Of a DNA stretch of 41,895 bases, positions 1-6,982 are shown one piece after another (within the stretch, counting starts at the first letter, position 1; each line of letters opens with the position of its first letter). This DNA comes from Cupriavidus gilardii J11 (GTDB lineage: Bacteria; Pseudomonadota; Gammaproteobacteria; Burkholderiales; Burkholderiaceae). The notes under the pieces are model-generated. The model was not told the DNA's origin and did not search any database. It saw only the letters and a program-made list of their open reading frames with translations. The stretch spans positions 183,964 to 225,858 of the forward strand of contig NZ_VLJN01000012.1 in the NCBI RefSeq assembly GCF_007829435.1, read 5' to 3'. The translations under genes and the position numbers were made by a program.

Positions 1-63
1 GAGGGGAATCACAGCTGTAAATCAAGGCCAATCCAGTCCCCTTCCCACCGTAAAGACGACCGC

Positions 64-1320
64 TTACATCACCTTGTCGGGCTTGCCCTCATTCCCCGCG
101 ATAAACGGGCTCCACGGCTGCGCGCGCACCGGCTTCGGCGTCTTCCATACCACGGAGAACTGGCCATCGCCCTTCACCTCGCCGATCATCACCGGCTTGT
201 ACAGGTGATGGTTCTCGCCCATGGTCAAGGTGAAGCCGCTCGGCGCCTTGAAAGTCTGGCCGTACATCGCCGCACGGACCTTGTCCGGATCGGTGGTGCC
301 GGCCTTCTTCACCGCCTGCGCCCACATATGGATGCCGACATAGGTGGCCTCCATCGGATCGTTGGTCACGCGCTTGTCGCCGCCCGGCAGATTGTTGGCC
401 TTGACCCACGCCGCCCACTGCTTCCTGAACTTGTCGTTCTCGGCGTTCTTGACCGACATGAAGTAGTTCCACGCCGCCAGATGGCCGACCAGCGGCTTGG
501 TATCGATGCCGCGCAGTTCTTCCTCGCCCACCGAGAACGCCACCACCGGCACGTCCTTGGCCTTCAGGCCGGCGTTGCCCAGTTCCTTGTAGAACGGCAC
601 GTTCGAATCGCCGTTGATCGTCGAGATCACCGCCGTCTTGCCGCCCTGCGAGAACTTCTTGATATTGGCGACGATGGTCTGGTAGTCGCTGTGGCCGAAC
701 GGCGTGTAGACCTCCTCGATATCCTTGTCGGCCACGCCCTTGCTCTTCAGGAAAGCACGCAGGATCTTGTTGGTCGTGCGCGGATACACGTAGTCAGTGC
801 CCAGCAGGAAGAATCGCTTGGCGCCGCCGCCTTCCTTGCTCATCAGGTACTCGACGGCTGGAATCGCCTGCTGGTTGGGCGCGGCACCGGTATAGAAGAC
901 GTTCTTCGACATCTCCTCACCCTCGTACTGCACCGGATAGAACAGCAGCGAATTCAGTTCCTCATAGACGGGCAGCACCGACTTGCGCGACACCGAGGTC
1001 CAGCAGCCGAAGGTCACCGCCACCTTGTCATTGGTGATCAACTGACGCGCCTTCTCGGCGAACAGCGGCCAGTTCGATGCGGGATCGACCACCACAGGCA
1101 CCAGCTTGCGGCCCAGCACGCCGCCGCTCTTGTTGATCTCGTCGATGGTCATCAGCGCGACGTCCTTCAACGACGTCTCCGAGATCGCCATGGTGCCCGA
1201 CAGGGAATGCAGAATCCCCACCTTGATCGGCTCCTTCGACTGCGCGAAGGCCAACGGGCTCGTACCGATCATCGCCGCCGCGGCCACCGCGGACAGCTTC
1301 AACACATCACGACGTTTCAT
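64..1320 (-). CDS. urtA: Urea ABC transporter substrate-binding protein UrtA
   Basis: A 418-residue periplasmic binding protein that would capture urea (or short amides) for a UrtABCDE-type transporter. I chose the ATG at 1318-1320 because a GGGAG Shine-Dalgarno lies 5 bases upstream and the protein then starts MKRRDVLKL, a twin-arginine signal followed by an Ala-rich hydrophobic stretch and a likely cut after AFA (about residue 27). The mature part starts EPIKVGILHSLSGTMA, as in the type I periplasmic binding fold of the branched-chain amino acid/amide family. The segments FYPVQYEGEE and FLLGTDYVYPRTTNKI are characteristic of UrtA/AmiC/FmdD-type proteins. The permease and ATPase genes would lie beyond the left edge. 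Regulation looks nitrogen dependent, given the sigma-54 promoter and NtrC-like sites upstream. A short-chain amide binder is the alternative. Confidence 0.9.
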   Translation of the reverse strand: MKRRDVLKLSAVAAAAMIGTSPLAFAQSKEPIKVGILHSLSGTMAISETSLKDVALMTIDEINKSGGVLGRKLVPVVVDPASNWPLFAEKARQLITNDKVAVTFGCWTSVSRKSVLPVYEELNSLLFYPVQYEGEEMSKNVFYTGAAPNQQAIPAVEYLMSKEGGGAKRFFLLGTDYVYPRTTNKILRAFLKSKGVADKDIEEVYTPFGHSDYQTIVANIKKFSQGGKTAVISTINGDSNVPFYKELGNAGLKAKDVPVVAFSVGEEELRGIDTKPLVGHLAAWNYFMSVKNAENDKFRKQWAAWVKANNLPGGDKRVTNDPMEATYVGIHMWAQAVKKAGTTDPDKVRAAMYGQTFKAPSGFTLTMGENHHLYKPVMIGEVKGDGQFSVVWKTPKPVRAQPWSPFIAGNEGKPDKVM

Positions 1321-1375
1321 TGCAGCTCCCAGATTTATCGTTAGAGGAGGATCAACGCATCCCGGGTGCTGCTTC

Positions 1376-1391
1376 TGCAACTAGCGTGCCA
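1376..1391 (-). promoter_or_regulatory. Sigma-54 (RpoN) promoter of urtA
   Basis: Read on the minus strand, TGGCACG, four bases, then TTGCA. This is a full match to the sigma-54 -24/-12 consensus (TGGCACG-N4-TTGCW), with invariant GG and GC ten bases apart. Transcription would start near 1364, giving a leader of about 45 bases to the urtA ATG. It implies activation by an enhancer-binding protein. Confidence 0.85.
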
Positions 1392-1452
1392 CGGCTGTCA
1401 CGCCGTGGACATGACGATAGCGAGACTGCAGCGGTGTCGCGCCATCGTTGGG

Positions 1453-1542
1453 CGCACTATCGCGGTGCGTCCGCGTAATTCTTCATTGCGGTGCGCGAAC
1501 ATGTCGTTGCGCGTTATCGGTGCATTGCGCCATGACGGTGCG
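1453..1542 (-). promoter_or_regulatory. Cluster of NtrC-like enhancer sites upstream of urtA
   Basis: Four 17-bp windows resemble the NtrC dyad (TGCAC-N7-GTGCA; GCAC.AT...GGTGC core). 1453-1469 has CGCACTAT then CGC then GGTGCG. 1526-1542 has TGCGCCAT then GAC then GGTGCG. Weaker copies are at 1479-1495 and 1508-1524, where mainly the GGTGC half is kept. They lie about 90-180 bp upstream of the predicted start site, the usual distance for a sigma-54 enhancer. The assignment to NtrC is from the consensus only. Confidence 0.6.
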
Positions 1543-1561
1543 TGCGGGATGGCGGGGCTGT

Positions 1562-1612
1562 GGTGACTGGCCTCTCCCCCACCCCTCTCCCGCCCTGCGG
1601 GAGAGGGGAGAA
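1562..1612 (+). repeat. Palindromic intergenic element, copy A
   Basis: Starts GGTGACTG, continues with a CCTCTCCCCC tract and ends in a perfect 12-bp stem (CCCCTCTCCCGC, 3-base loop, GCGGGAGAGGGG at 1582-1608) followed by AGAA. Related copies occur at 1642-1691 (inverted), 2847-2897 and, diverged, at 23821-23857. No U-tract follows, so it is not a typical terminator. Confidence 0.8.
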
Positions 1613-1641
1613 CACCGAGAGCTTCCGATACCCCGCTGGTT

Positions 1642-1691
1642 TTCTCCCCTCTCCCGCATGCGGGAGAGGGGCGGGGGAGAGGGCAGCCACC
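1642..1691 (-). repeat. Palindromic intergenic element, copy B (inverted)
   Basis: Reverse complement of copy A: 12-bp stem at 1646-1671 with a 2-base loop, then the G-rich tract and a CAGCCACC end that mirrors the GGTGACTG end of copy A. Copies A and B face each other with their hairpin ends separated by about 30 bp, a head-to-head pair such as REP-type elements often form. Confidence 0.8.
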
Positions 1692-1710
1692 GCCAAACCA
1701 CCACCCCAAC

Positions 1711-1758
1711 AAAAAAGCCCGCGCCAGCCGTCTCCCCACAGGAAACAACCGCACGGGC
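1711..1758 (-). terminator. Rho-independent terminator after the acyl-CoA operon
   Basis: On the minus strand GCCCGTGC (1751-1758) pairs with GCGCGGGC (1717-1724), an 8-bp stem including one G-T pair with a long loop, followed directly by TTTTTT (1711-1716). It lies about 50 bases downstream of the MaoC stop at 1809 and upstream of the urtA control region, so it would insulate urtA from the operon. Confidence 0.6.
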
Positions 1759-1808
1759 CCCGATTGCCGACAGCAGCGACGCGACGCGTCACGCCGTCCA
1801 ACGCGCCG

Positions 1809-2288
1809 CTACGAATACCTTCGACTGATCGACTCCGCCACGCAAACCGGACGATCGCTCCCTTCGCGTTCGATCGTGACTTCCCACGTCGACTGCGCCC
1901 CCACCAGCTCCGGCGCATTCGGCGGCGGCGCGATACGTTCGACCTTCAGCAGCTTGATGCGCCCTCGCAGCCGGCTGCCCACGGGCACCGGCGCGGTGAA
2001 ACGCACGCGGTTCAGTCCGTAGTTGACGCCGATCTTGACGCCCGGCATATGGATCGCGCCCTGCATCAGCATCGGCAGCAGCGACAGCGTCAGAAAGCCG
2101 TGCGCCACCGGCGCGCCGAACGGCGACTCGCGGCGCGCGCGCTCCGGGTCGACATGAATCCACTGATGATCGCCGGTCGCCTCGGCGAACAGGTTGACCT
2201 GCTGCTGCGTGATCTCGACCCAGTCGCTGACCGCGACCTCCTGCCCCTGCAGCCCCTCAAGCTCTTCCAGCGAAGCGATGGTGCGCAT
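1809..2288 (-). CDS. MaoC-family enoyl-CoA hydratase
   Basis: A 159-residue hot-dog-fold protein of the MaoC/(R)-hydratase family, expected to hydrate 2-enoyl-CoA to 3-hydroxyacyl-CoA. The start MRTIASLEEL has AGGAGA five bases upstream. The family signature lies at about residues 36-70: FAEATGDHQWIHVD gives the catalytic Asp-His pair, and FGAPVAHGFLTLSLLP forms the hydration-motif helix. The length is usual for single hot-dog members, which dimerise. It is the last gene of a four-gene minus-strand cluster with a second MaoC protein 55 bp upstream and two acyl-CoA dehydrogenase subunits before that, so it probably acts after dehydrogenation in the same acyl-CoA pathway. The exact substrate cannot be read from sequence. 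A PhaJ-like role supplying polyhydroxyalkanoate monomers is possible. Confidence 0.85.
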   Translation of the reverse strand: MRTIASLEELEGLQGQEVAVSDWVEITQQQVNLFAEATGDHQWIHVDPERARRESPFGAPVAHGFLTLSLLPMLMQGAIHMPGVKIGVNYGLNRVRFTAPVPVGSRLRGRIKLLKVERIAPPPNAPELVGAQSTWEVTIEREGSDRPVCVAESISRRYS

Positions 2289-2343
2289 CCTGTCTCCTTG
2301 CATGCGGTTTCGTTGAACCCGCGCGATCCGGCGCCGGGCGGGC

Positions 2344-2796
2344 TCAGGCCGGGCGGCGCCCGTACATGCCCATGCCCTTGACGGTACAGACCAGCTCGCC
2401 ACGCTGGTTCACCGCCTCCCACTGCGTCATCACGACGCCACGATCCGGCTTGGACGACGAAGGCCGCGCGTCCAGCACCGCCAGCGTGACCGTCAGCGTA
2501 TCGCCGGCATACACGGGCTTGAGCCAGCGAATCTCGTCCACGCCGGGCGAACCCATGCTGGCCGCCCGCGACGTCATGTTATCCACCAGCAGCCGCATCA
2601 TCACCGCACAGGTCATCCAGCCGCTGGAAATCAGTCCGCCGTAGATGCTCTTGCTGGCCGCTTCCTTGTCGATATGGAAGGGCTGCGGATCGTACTGCTT
2701 CGCGAAGGCGATGATCTCCTCCTCGGTAATCAGCCGCGATCCAAGCTCGCGACGGCTGCCGACGACGAAATCTTCGAAGTAGAGGGTGTCGGACAT
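2344..2796 (-). CDS. MaoC-family dehydratase
   Basis: A 150-residue protein of the MaoC-like hot-dog family. The start [10 protein letters not shown] has GGAG a few bases upstream; a longer reading frame exists but would begin inside the palindromic repeat. The active-site region lies at about residues 29-60: [17 protein letters not shown] followed by [19 protein letters not shown], with Asp and His in the expected places. It resembles the acyl dehydratases that pair with acyl-CoA dehydrogenases in short operons. It is about 105 bp from the upstream dehydrogenase small subunit, with one repeat copy between. With the next gene it could form a heteromeric hydratase, but that is inference; two separate homodimers are equally possible. 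Confidence 0.83.
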   Translation of the reverse strand: MSDTLYFEDFVVGSRRELGSRLITEEEIIAFAKQYDPQPFHIDKEAASKSIYGGLISSGWMTCAVMMRLLVDNMTSRAASMGSPGVDEIRWLKPVYAGDTLTVTLAVLDARPSSSKPDRGVVMTQWEAVNQRGELVCTVKGMGMYGRRPA

Positions 2797-2846
2797 CGGG
2801 TCTCCTGTAGTGTTCTTTTTGTTCTGTTTGGATTGGTGGGTGAAGC

Positions 2847-2897
2847 GGTGACTGCGCTCTCCCCCGCCCCCTCTCCCGCGAGCGGGAGAGGGGAGAA
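2847..2897 (+). repeat. Palindromic intergenic element, copy C
   Basis: Starts GGTGACTG, then GCTCTCCCCC, then a perfect 12-bp stem (2867-2878 with 2882-2893) and AGAA. Same orientation as copy A, placed between the dehydrogenase stop (2902) and the following MaoC gene, so it would form a hairpin within the operon transcript. Confidence 0.8.
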
Positions 2898-2901
2898 ACA
2901 A

Positions 2902-4020
2902 TCAGGCCGCCTGCAAAAACCCCGGCAGCGAAGCGAACCGCTCCAGATGATGATCCACATCGCCAAACGTCGTGTTGATCATCGTCAGCCGCTTGAACAT
3001 ATGCGCGGCCGGCAGTTCGTCCGTGACCCCCATGCCGCCGTGGATCTGCACCGCCTCCTGTCCGACGAAGCGGGCCGCCTGCCCCACGCGGACCTTGGCC
3101 GCCGACACATAGCGGCGCCGCTCCTGAGCGCTGGACTCGTCAAACCGCCCGGCCGCCAGCAGCGTGAGCGAACGCGCCTGCTCGCTGTGGATGAACATCT
3201 CCACCATCCGATGCTGCAGCGCCTGGAAGCGCGCGATCGGCACGCCGAACTGCTGGCGGGTCTTCGCATATTCGATGGTGGCGGCGGTCAGCGTGTCCAT
3301 GATGCCCACCGCCTCGGCGCACAGCAGCACCGCGGCATAGTCCGCCACCTGCTCCAGCAGCGCCCAGCCCTTGCCTTCGTCGCCCAGCAGCGTGCCTTCG
3401 GCATCGTTGAACTCGATATCGGCCGCATGCAGATTGTCGATGGTCCGATAGTCCCGCACCGTCACGCCGGCGCCGCGCGCATCGACCAGATACAGCGAGA
3501 TGCCATCCTGGTCCGCATTGCCGCCCGACGTGCGCGCCGACACCACCAGCTTGTCCGCCTGGCCTCCATGCACGGCCACCACCTTGCGGCCATTGAGCTT
3601 GCCGCCCTTGGCGCTGACCTGCACGTCGTTGAGCGCATAACGCGACTGCGGCTCGTTGAATGCGGTGGCGAGCTTCACTTCGCCGCCGGCCACCTGTTCC
3701 AGCACCGCTTCCTGGCCACCGGCGACCTTCAGGGCATGGGCCGCCGTCACCGTCGCCAGATAGGGCTCGACCACCAGCCCGCGCCCCAGCTCCTGCATCA
3801 CCACCATCATGTCGATCGCGGTGCCGGCGAAACCGCCCTGCTCCTCGGGGATCGGCAGCGCGGTCAGGCCCAGTTCCACCAGCGCGCCCCAGGCAGCCTC
3901 GCTGTGGCCGGTTTCGCTCCTGTAGGCCTTCTTGCGGGTTTCGAAATCGTAGCTCTTGTCGATGAAGCGGCGGACCGCATCGGCGAGCTGCTTCTGCTCG
4001 TCGCTCAGATTGAAATTCAT
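2902..4020 (-). CDS. Acyl-CoA dehydrogenase, small-subunit type
   Basis: A 372-residue FAD-dependent acyl-CoA dehydrogenase homologue that would introduce a 2,3 double bond into an acyl-CoA, passing electrons to ETF. Start MNFNLSDEQKQLADAV has GAGGA nine bases upstream. The three-part fold is visible: N-terminal helices, a middle beta domain (about 120-230) and a C-terminal helical domain with QQFGVPIARFQALQHRMVEM and VQIHGGMGVTDELPAAHMFK. The mid-domain motif is divergent (no SEP.AGSD stretch). That pattern, next to a canonical 400-residue partner 13 bp upstream, fits the smaller subunit of heterotetrameric dehydrogenases such as PimCD or mycobacterial FadE pairs. It probably works with the partner and the two MaoC proteins. 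Substrate unknown; a dicarboxylic or branched acyl-CoA is possible. Confidence 0.85.
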   Translation of the reverse strand: MNFNLSDEQKQLADAVRRFIDKSYDFETRKKAYRSETGHSEAAWGALVELGLTALPIPEEQGGFAGTAIDMMVVMQELGRGLVVEPYLATVTAAHALKVAGGQEAVLEQVAGGEVKLATAFNEPQSRYALNDVQVSAKGGKLNGRKVVAVHGGQADKLVVSARTSGGNADQDGISLYLVDARGAGVTVRDYRTIDNLHAADIEFNDAEGTLLGDEGKGWALLEQVADYAAVLLCAEAVGIMDTLTAATIEYAKTRQQFGVPIARFQALQHRMVEMFIHSEQARSLTLLAAGRFDESSAQERRRYVSAAKVRVGQAARFVGQEAVQIHGGMGVTDELPAAHMFKRLTMINTTFGDVDHHLERFASLPGFLQAA

Positions 4021-4033
4021 GGTTTCGGTCTCC

Positions 4034-5236
4034 TCACAGCCCCAGGATCATCTGGCTGATGATGTTCTTCTGGATTTCGTTGGACCCGCCGTAGATCGAG
4101 GTCTTGCGGAAGTTGAAGTAGTACGCGGACAGCGGCGCGGCCTCGTCATAGCCGGTCACCGCGTGTTCGGTCTCGCACTCCAGATAGGCGCGGTCGAACG
4201 GCTGCGAGTACGGACCCACCGCCTCCACCATCAGTTCGGTCAGCAACTGCTGGATCTCGGTGCCCTTGATCTTCAGCAGCGACGCCTCGGGACCGGGGCC
4301 CTTGCCCGCGCTCTCGCTCGATACCACGCGCAGCACGGTGATCTCCAGCGCCATCAGCTCGATCTCCAGCGCCGCGACCTTCGCCGCGAACAGCGGGTCT
4401 TCCAGCAATGGCTTGCCGTTCTTCCGCTGCTGCGCCGCCAGGCGCTTGAGGAAGCCCAGCTCACGCTTGGAATTGCCCACGCGGGCGATGCCGGTGCGCT
4501 CATGGCCCAGCAGGTACTTGGCGTAGGTCCAGCCCTTGTTCTCCTCCCCTACGCGGTTCTCCACCGGCACCTTCACGTTGTCGAAGAAGACCTCGTTGAC
4601 CTCGTGATCCTCGTCCAGCATGATGATCGGCCGCACCGTGATGCCAGGCGTCTTCATGTCGATCAGCAGGAACGAGATGCCCTGCTGCTTCTTCGCCTCC
4701 GGGTCGGTACGCACAAGGCAGAAGATCATGTCGGCGTGCTGGCCGAGCGTGGTCCAGGTCTTCTGGCCGTTGACGATGTAGTGCTGGCCGTCCGGCGTCA
4801 GTTCGGCGCGGGTCTTCAGCGACGCCAGGTCCGAACCGGAGCCCGGCTCGGAATAGCCCTGGCACCACCAGTCGGTGCAGTCGAGGATGCGCGGGAGGTA
4901 ATAGCGCTTCTGCGCCTCGTTGCCGTACTTCATGATCACCGGCGCGACCATCGCCACGCCGAACGGCAGCACGCCGGGCGCGCCGACGCGGGCGTTCTCC
5001 TCGTCCCAGATATGGCGCTGGGTGGCGGTCCAGCCGGTACCACCGTATTCCACCGGCCAATGCGGCGCCGACCAGCCCTTGCCCGCGAGGATCTTGTGCC
5101 AGCGGACCAGGTCATCCTTGTTCGGCCGCCGGTGGTTCAGAATCTTGCTGCGGATGTCGGCCGGCAGGTTTGCTTCCAGCCAGCTGCGCACTTCCTGGCG
5201 GAAGGCGTCGTCGGCCGCCGTGTAGTTGAGGTCCAT
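4034..5236 (-). CDS. Acyl-CoA dehydrogenase, large-subunit type (pimeloyl-CoA dehydrogenase-like)
   Basis: A 400-residue acyl-CoA dehydrogenase. I start it at MDLNYTAADDAFRQEV (5234-5236), with GGAGAC upstream; the open frame continues further 5' but overlaps the DUF1178 gene. Family marks: PVEYGGTGWTATQRHIW near residue 64, the PROSITE-type FAD motif CQGYSEPGSGSDLASLKTRA, GQKTWTTLGQHADM, and the C-terminal IYGGSNEIQKNIISQMILGL. First gene of the four-gene cluster, with its stop 13 bp before the smaller dehydrogenase gene. In this family Cupriavidus proteins are often called pimeloyl-CoA dehydrogenase large subunit; that substrate is by homology only. The protein would sit in the cytoplasm as an alpha2beta2 flavoprotein with the smaller subunit. 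Confidence 0.87.
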   Translation of the reverse strand: MDLNYTAADDAFRQEVRSWLEANLPADIRSKILNHRRPNKDDLVRWHKILAGKGWSAPHWPVEYGGTGWTATQRHIWDEENARVGAPGVLPFGVAMVAPVIMKYGNEAQKRYYLPRILDCTDWWCQGYSEPGSGSDLASLKTRAELTPDGQHYIVNGQKTWTTLGQHADMIFCLVRTDPEAKKQQGISFLLIDMKTPGITVRPIIMLDEDHEVNEVFFDNVKVPVENRVGEENKGWTYAKYLLGHERTGIARVGNSKRELGFLKRLAAQQRKNGKPLLEDPLFAAKVAALEIELMALEITVLRVVSSESAGKGPGPEASLLKIKGTEIQQLLTELMVEAVGPYSQPFDRAYLECETEHAVTGYDEAAPLSAYYFNFRKTSIYGGSNEIQKNIISQMILGL

Positions 5237-5337
5237 GCACGTCTCCAGTGATGCCGGCCCGATGCCGGCAAATTGTTCTGGCAGTTCTCGCCAAGGCGGC
5301 GTCGCCCGCCGGCGTGGAGCGGCACGGGGACGCGAAT

Positions 5338-5799
5338 CTAATGCGCCGTCTGCTTCAATACATCCGGCACCACGAGCGGAAACGTCTCGATACCCTCTTC
5401 CGCCAGCGCCCGCACCTCTTCCGGCGACGCCGTGCCGCGGATGCCGCGCTCCGGCGCCTCGTCGTAGTGCATCCGCCTTGCCTCCTCGGCAAAACGGTCG
5501 CCCACGTCCTCGGTCTGCGACAGCACCTGCCTGACCGCCTTCAGATACAGCGATTGCAGGGCCACCTGCATCGCCTTGGCGTCTTCCGGCACCGGCTTCG
5601 CCGGCTTGCCCTCCGGCCGGCGTTCCGCCGCGCCCGACAGGTTCAGCCGGGGCGCGCTCGGCAGTCGCGTGACCGAATGATCGCCGCATACCGGACATTG
5701 GACGAGATCGCGGGAAATCTGCGATTGCGCATCGTCCTCGGATGCAAACCACCCTTCGAAGCGATGGTCATGCGCGCAGCGCAGGTCGAGCACCTTCAT
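5338..5799 (-). CDS. DUF1178 family protein
   Basis: A 153-residue cytoplasmic protein of unknown function. The start MKVLDLRCAHDHRFEGWF is typical of DUF1178; a weak GGAA precedes it. Two cysteine/histidine groups, LRCAHDH (about 6-12) and QCPVCG (about 35-40), look like a zinc ribbon or rubredoxin-like metal site. The middle (about 60-80) is Pro/Lys rich and the C-terminal half is acidic and helical. It lies about 100 bp upstream of the dehydrogenase gene in the same direction and may or may not be co-transcribed. No catalytic residues can be assigned. Confidence 0.85.
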   Translation of the reverse strand: MKVLDLRCAHDHRFEGWFASEDDAQSQISRDLVQCPVCGDHSVTRLPSAPRLNLSGAAERRPEGKPAKPVPEDAKAMQVALQSLYLKAVRQVLSQTEDVGDRFAEEARRMHYDEAPERGIRGTASPEEVRALAEEGIETFPLVVPDVLKQTAH

Positions 5800-5964
5800 G
5801 ATGTTTCCAGCCCGTCGAAGCAATATTAGCCGTGAATGGGAATTTTGTGAACGGTCGTTCTAATTTTTTCGTGACCGGGAGTGCGAGGGGGAAATGGTGG
5901 CGGAGGCGTGGGTTTCAATGGGTAGGGTGGCGAGGAGAGGGAATACCAGCGAACCCAAAACCCC

Positions 5965-6588
5965 CTACCCCGGCACGCCCAACTCCCCCGGCTCCCACAC
6001 CCCCGCCAGGATCTTCTCCAGCCAAAACGCCCCAATGATCGTCTTCACATCCGAGATCCGCCCCTGCCGGACCCAGTCGATCACCTGCCCCGCCGGCACG
6101 ATCAGCGTCTCCAGGAATTCCCCGTCATCCAGCGCCGCCTCGCCCGCCGTCAGGTCGCGCGCCAGGAACAGGTCGATAAACTCGGTCGAATAGGAAATCA
6201 CCGGGTGGATCCGGGTCAGGTAATCCCAGCGGCGCGCGGTGTAGCCGGTCTCCTCGCGCAACTCGCGCTCGCCACAGCGCTGCGCGCCTTCCTCGGGGTC
6301 CAGCTTGCCGGCCGGAAACTCCAGCATCACCTCGCGCACGGCATAGCGGAACTGGCGTTCCATCAGCACCGTGCCGTCGTCGAACAGCGGGATCATCATC
6401 ACCGCGCCCGGATGCAGCACATACTCGCGCCCGGCGGTCTTGCCATCGGGCAGGCGCACGATGTCTTGCTTTAGGGTGAGGAACTTGCCCTGATGCAGCG
6501 TGGCGGAGGCGATCGCCTCCTCCTTCAGATGCGCATCGTCATCGGGCGAGGCGAGGGCTGACTGCGGGGTCTGGCTCGGTTTCGACAT
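5965..6588 (-). CDS. Nudix hydrolase, ADP-ribose pyrophosphatase type
   Basis: A 207-residue Nudix enzyme expected to split ADP-ribose (or a related nucleoside diphosphate sugar) into AMP and a sugar phosphate with Mg2+. The Nudix box GX5EX7REUXEEXGU is complete: G94, E100, then RELREETGY at 108-116. It is preceded by REVMLEFPAGKLD, where the E-P-A-G residues match the NudF/ADPRase subgroup. The N-terminal 30 residues are polar and probably disordered. The start MSKPSQTPQS is the only reasonable Met. It follows DUF2818 by about 50 bp and is probably the tail of the nuo transcript, which would link NADH oxidation with clearing of NAD-derived ADP-ribose. That link is inference. Confidence 0.9.
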   Translation of the reverse strand: MSKPSQTPQSALASPDDDAHLKEEAIASATLHQGKFLTLKQDIVRLPDGKTAGREYVLHPGAVMMIPLFDDGTVLMERQFRYAVREVMLEFPAGKLDPEEGAQRCGERELREETGYTARRWDYLTRIHPVISYSTEFIDLFLARDLTAGEAALDDGEFLETLIVPAGQVIDWVRQGRISDVKTIIGAFWLEKILAGVWEPGELGVPG

Positions 6589-6636
6589 GGACGCTCCGGT
6601 TGCGCGAGGCGGCCGGGGCTCGGTCGGATGCCAGCG

Positions 6637-6945
6637 TCAGCTCGCGCGGTGTTTGACCAGGTATTGCCAGGTGTAGCCGGGGAAGGCGAACACCAGCATC
6701 AGGCACGCGGTGATCGCATAGAACTGCCAGCCCTGGGGAAACGCATTGCCCAGGCTGGATTCGACCGCGAAGCCGACCGTGCCAACCAGCAGATAGTAGA
6801 CGATCAGCTCGACCGCCCGCATCCAGAACGGCTTGCGGGCACGGCCCAGCGGAACGACGGCGAACAGGCGCTGGTTGACGAATGGCAGATTGGCACAGAC
6901 CAATGCCAGCAGGATGACAAACCAGCCGCCCGCCGAAGTGCTCAT
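6637..6945 (-). CDS. DUF2818 family membrane protein
   Basis: A 102-residue inner-membrane protein, start MSTSAGGWFVILLALV at 6943-6945. Three hydrophobic segments are visible: about 7-24, 44-62 and 76-93. The C-terminus is basic (WQYLVKHRAS). DUF2818 proteins are found in Betaproteobacteria directly after nuoN, as here (37 bp gap, same strand). The position suggests a role in assembly or membrane anchoring of complex I, but no function is established and nothing in the sequence indicates an enzyme. Confidence 0.85.
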   Translation of the reverse strand: MSTSAGGWFVILLALVCANLPFVNQRLFAVVPLGRARKPFWMRAVELIVYYLLVGTVGFAVESSLGNAFPQGWQFYAITACLMLVFAFPGYTWQYLVKHRAS

Positions 6946-6982
6946 CGATGCATTCCGCTGCCGGGGCGCCCGCGCGGCGCCA

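Noticed and set aside
205..1344. Long open frame on the plus strand opposite urtA
   Set aside because: Antisense shadow of a high-GC gene; urtA has a signal peptide, ribosome site, promoter and full family match, and the plus-strand protein is Arg/His rich without any motif.
1388..1408. CCACGGC/GCCGTGG inverted repeat overlapping the sigma-54 -24 box as an operator
   Set aside because: The overlap with the consensus promoter explains one arm; with a single copy and no known repressor, it is not separable from chance.
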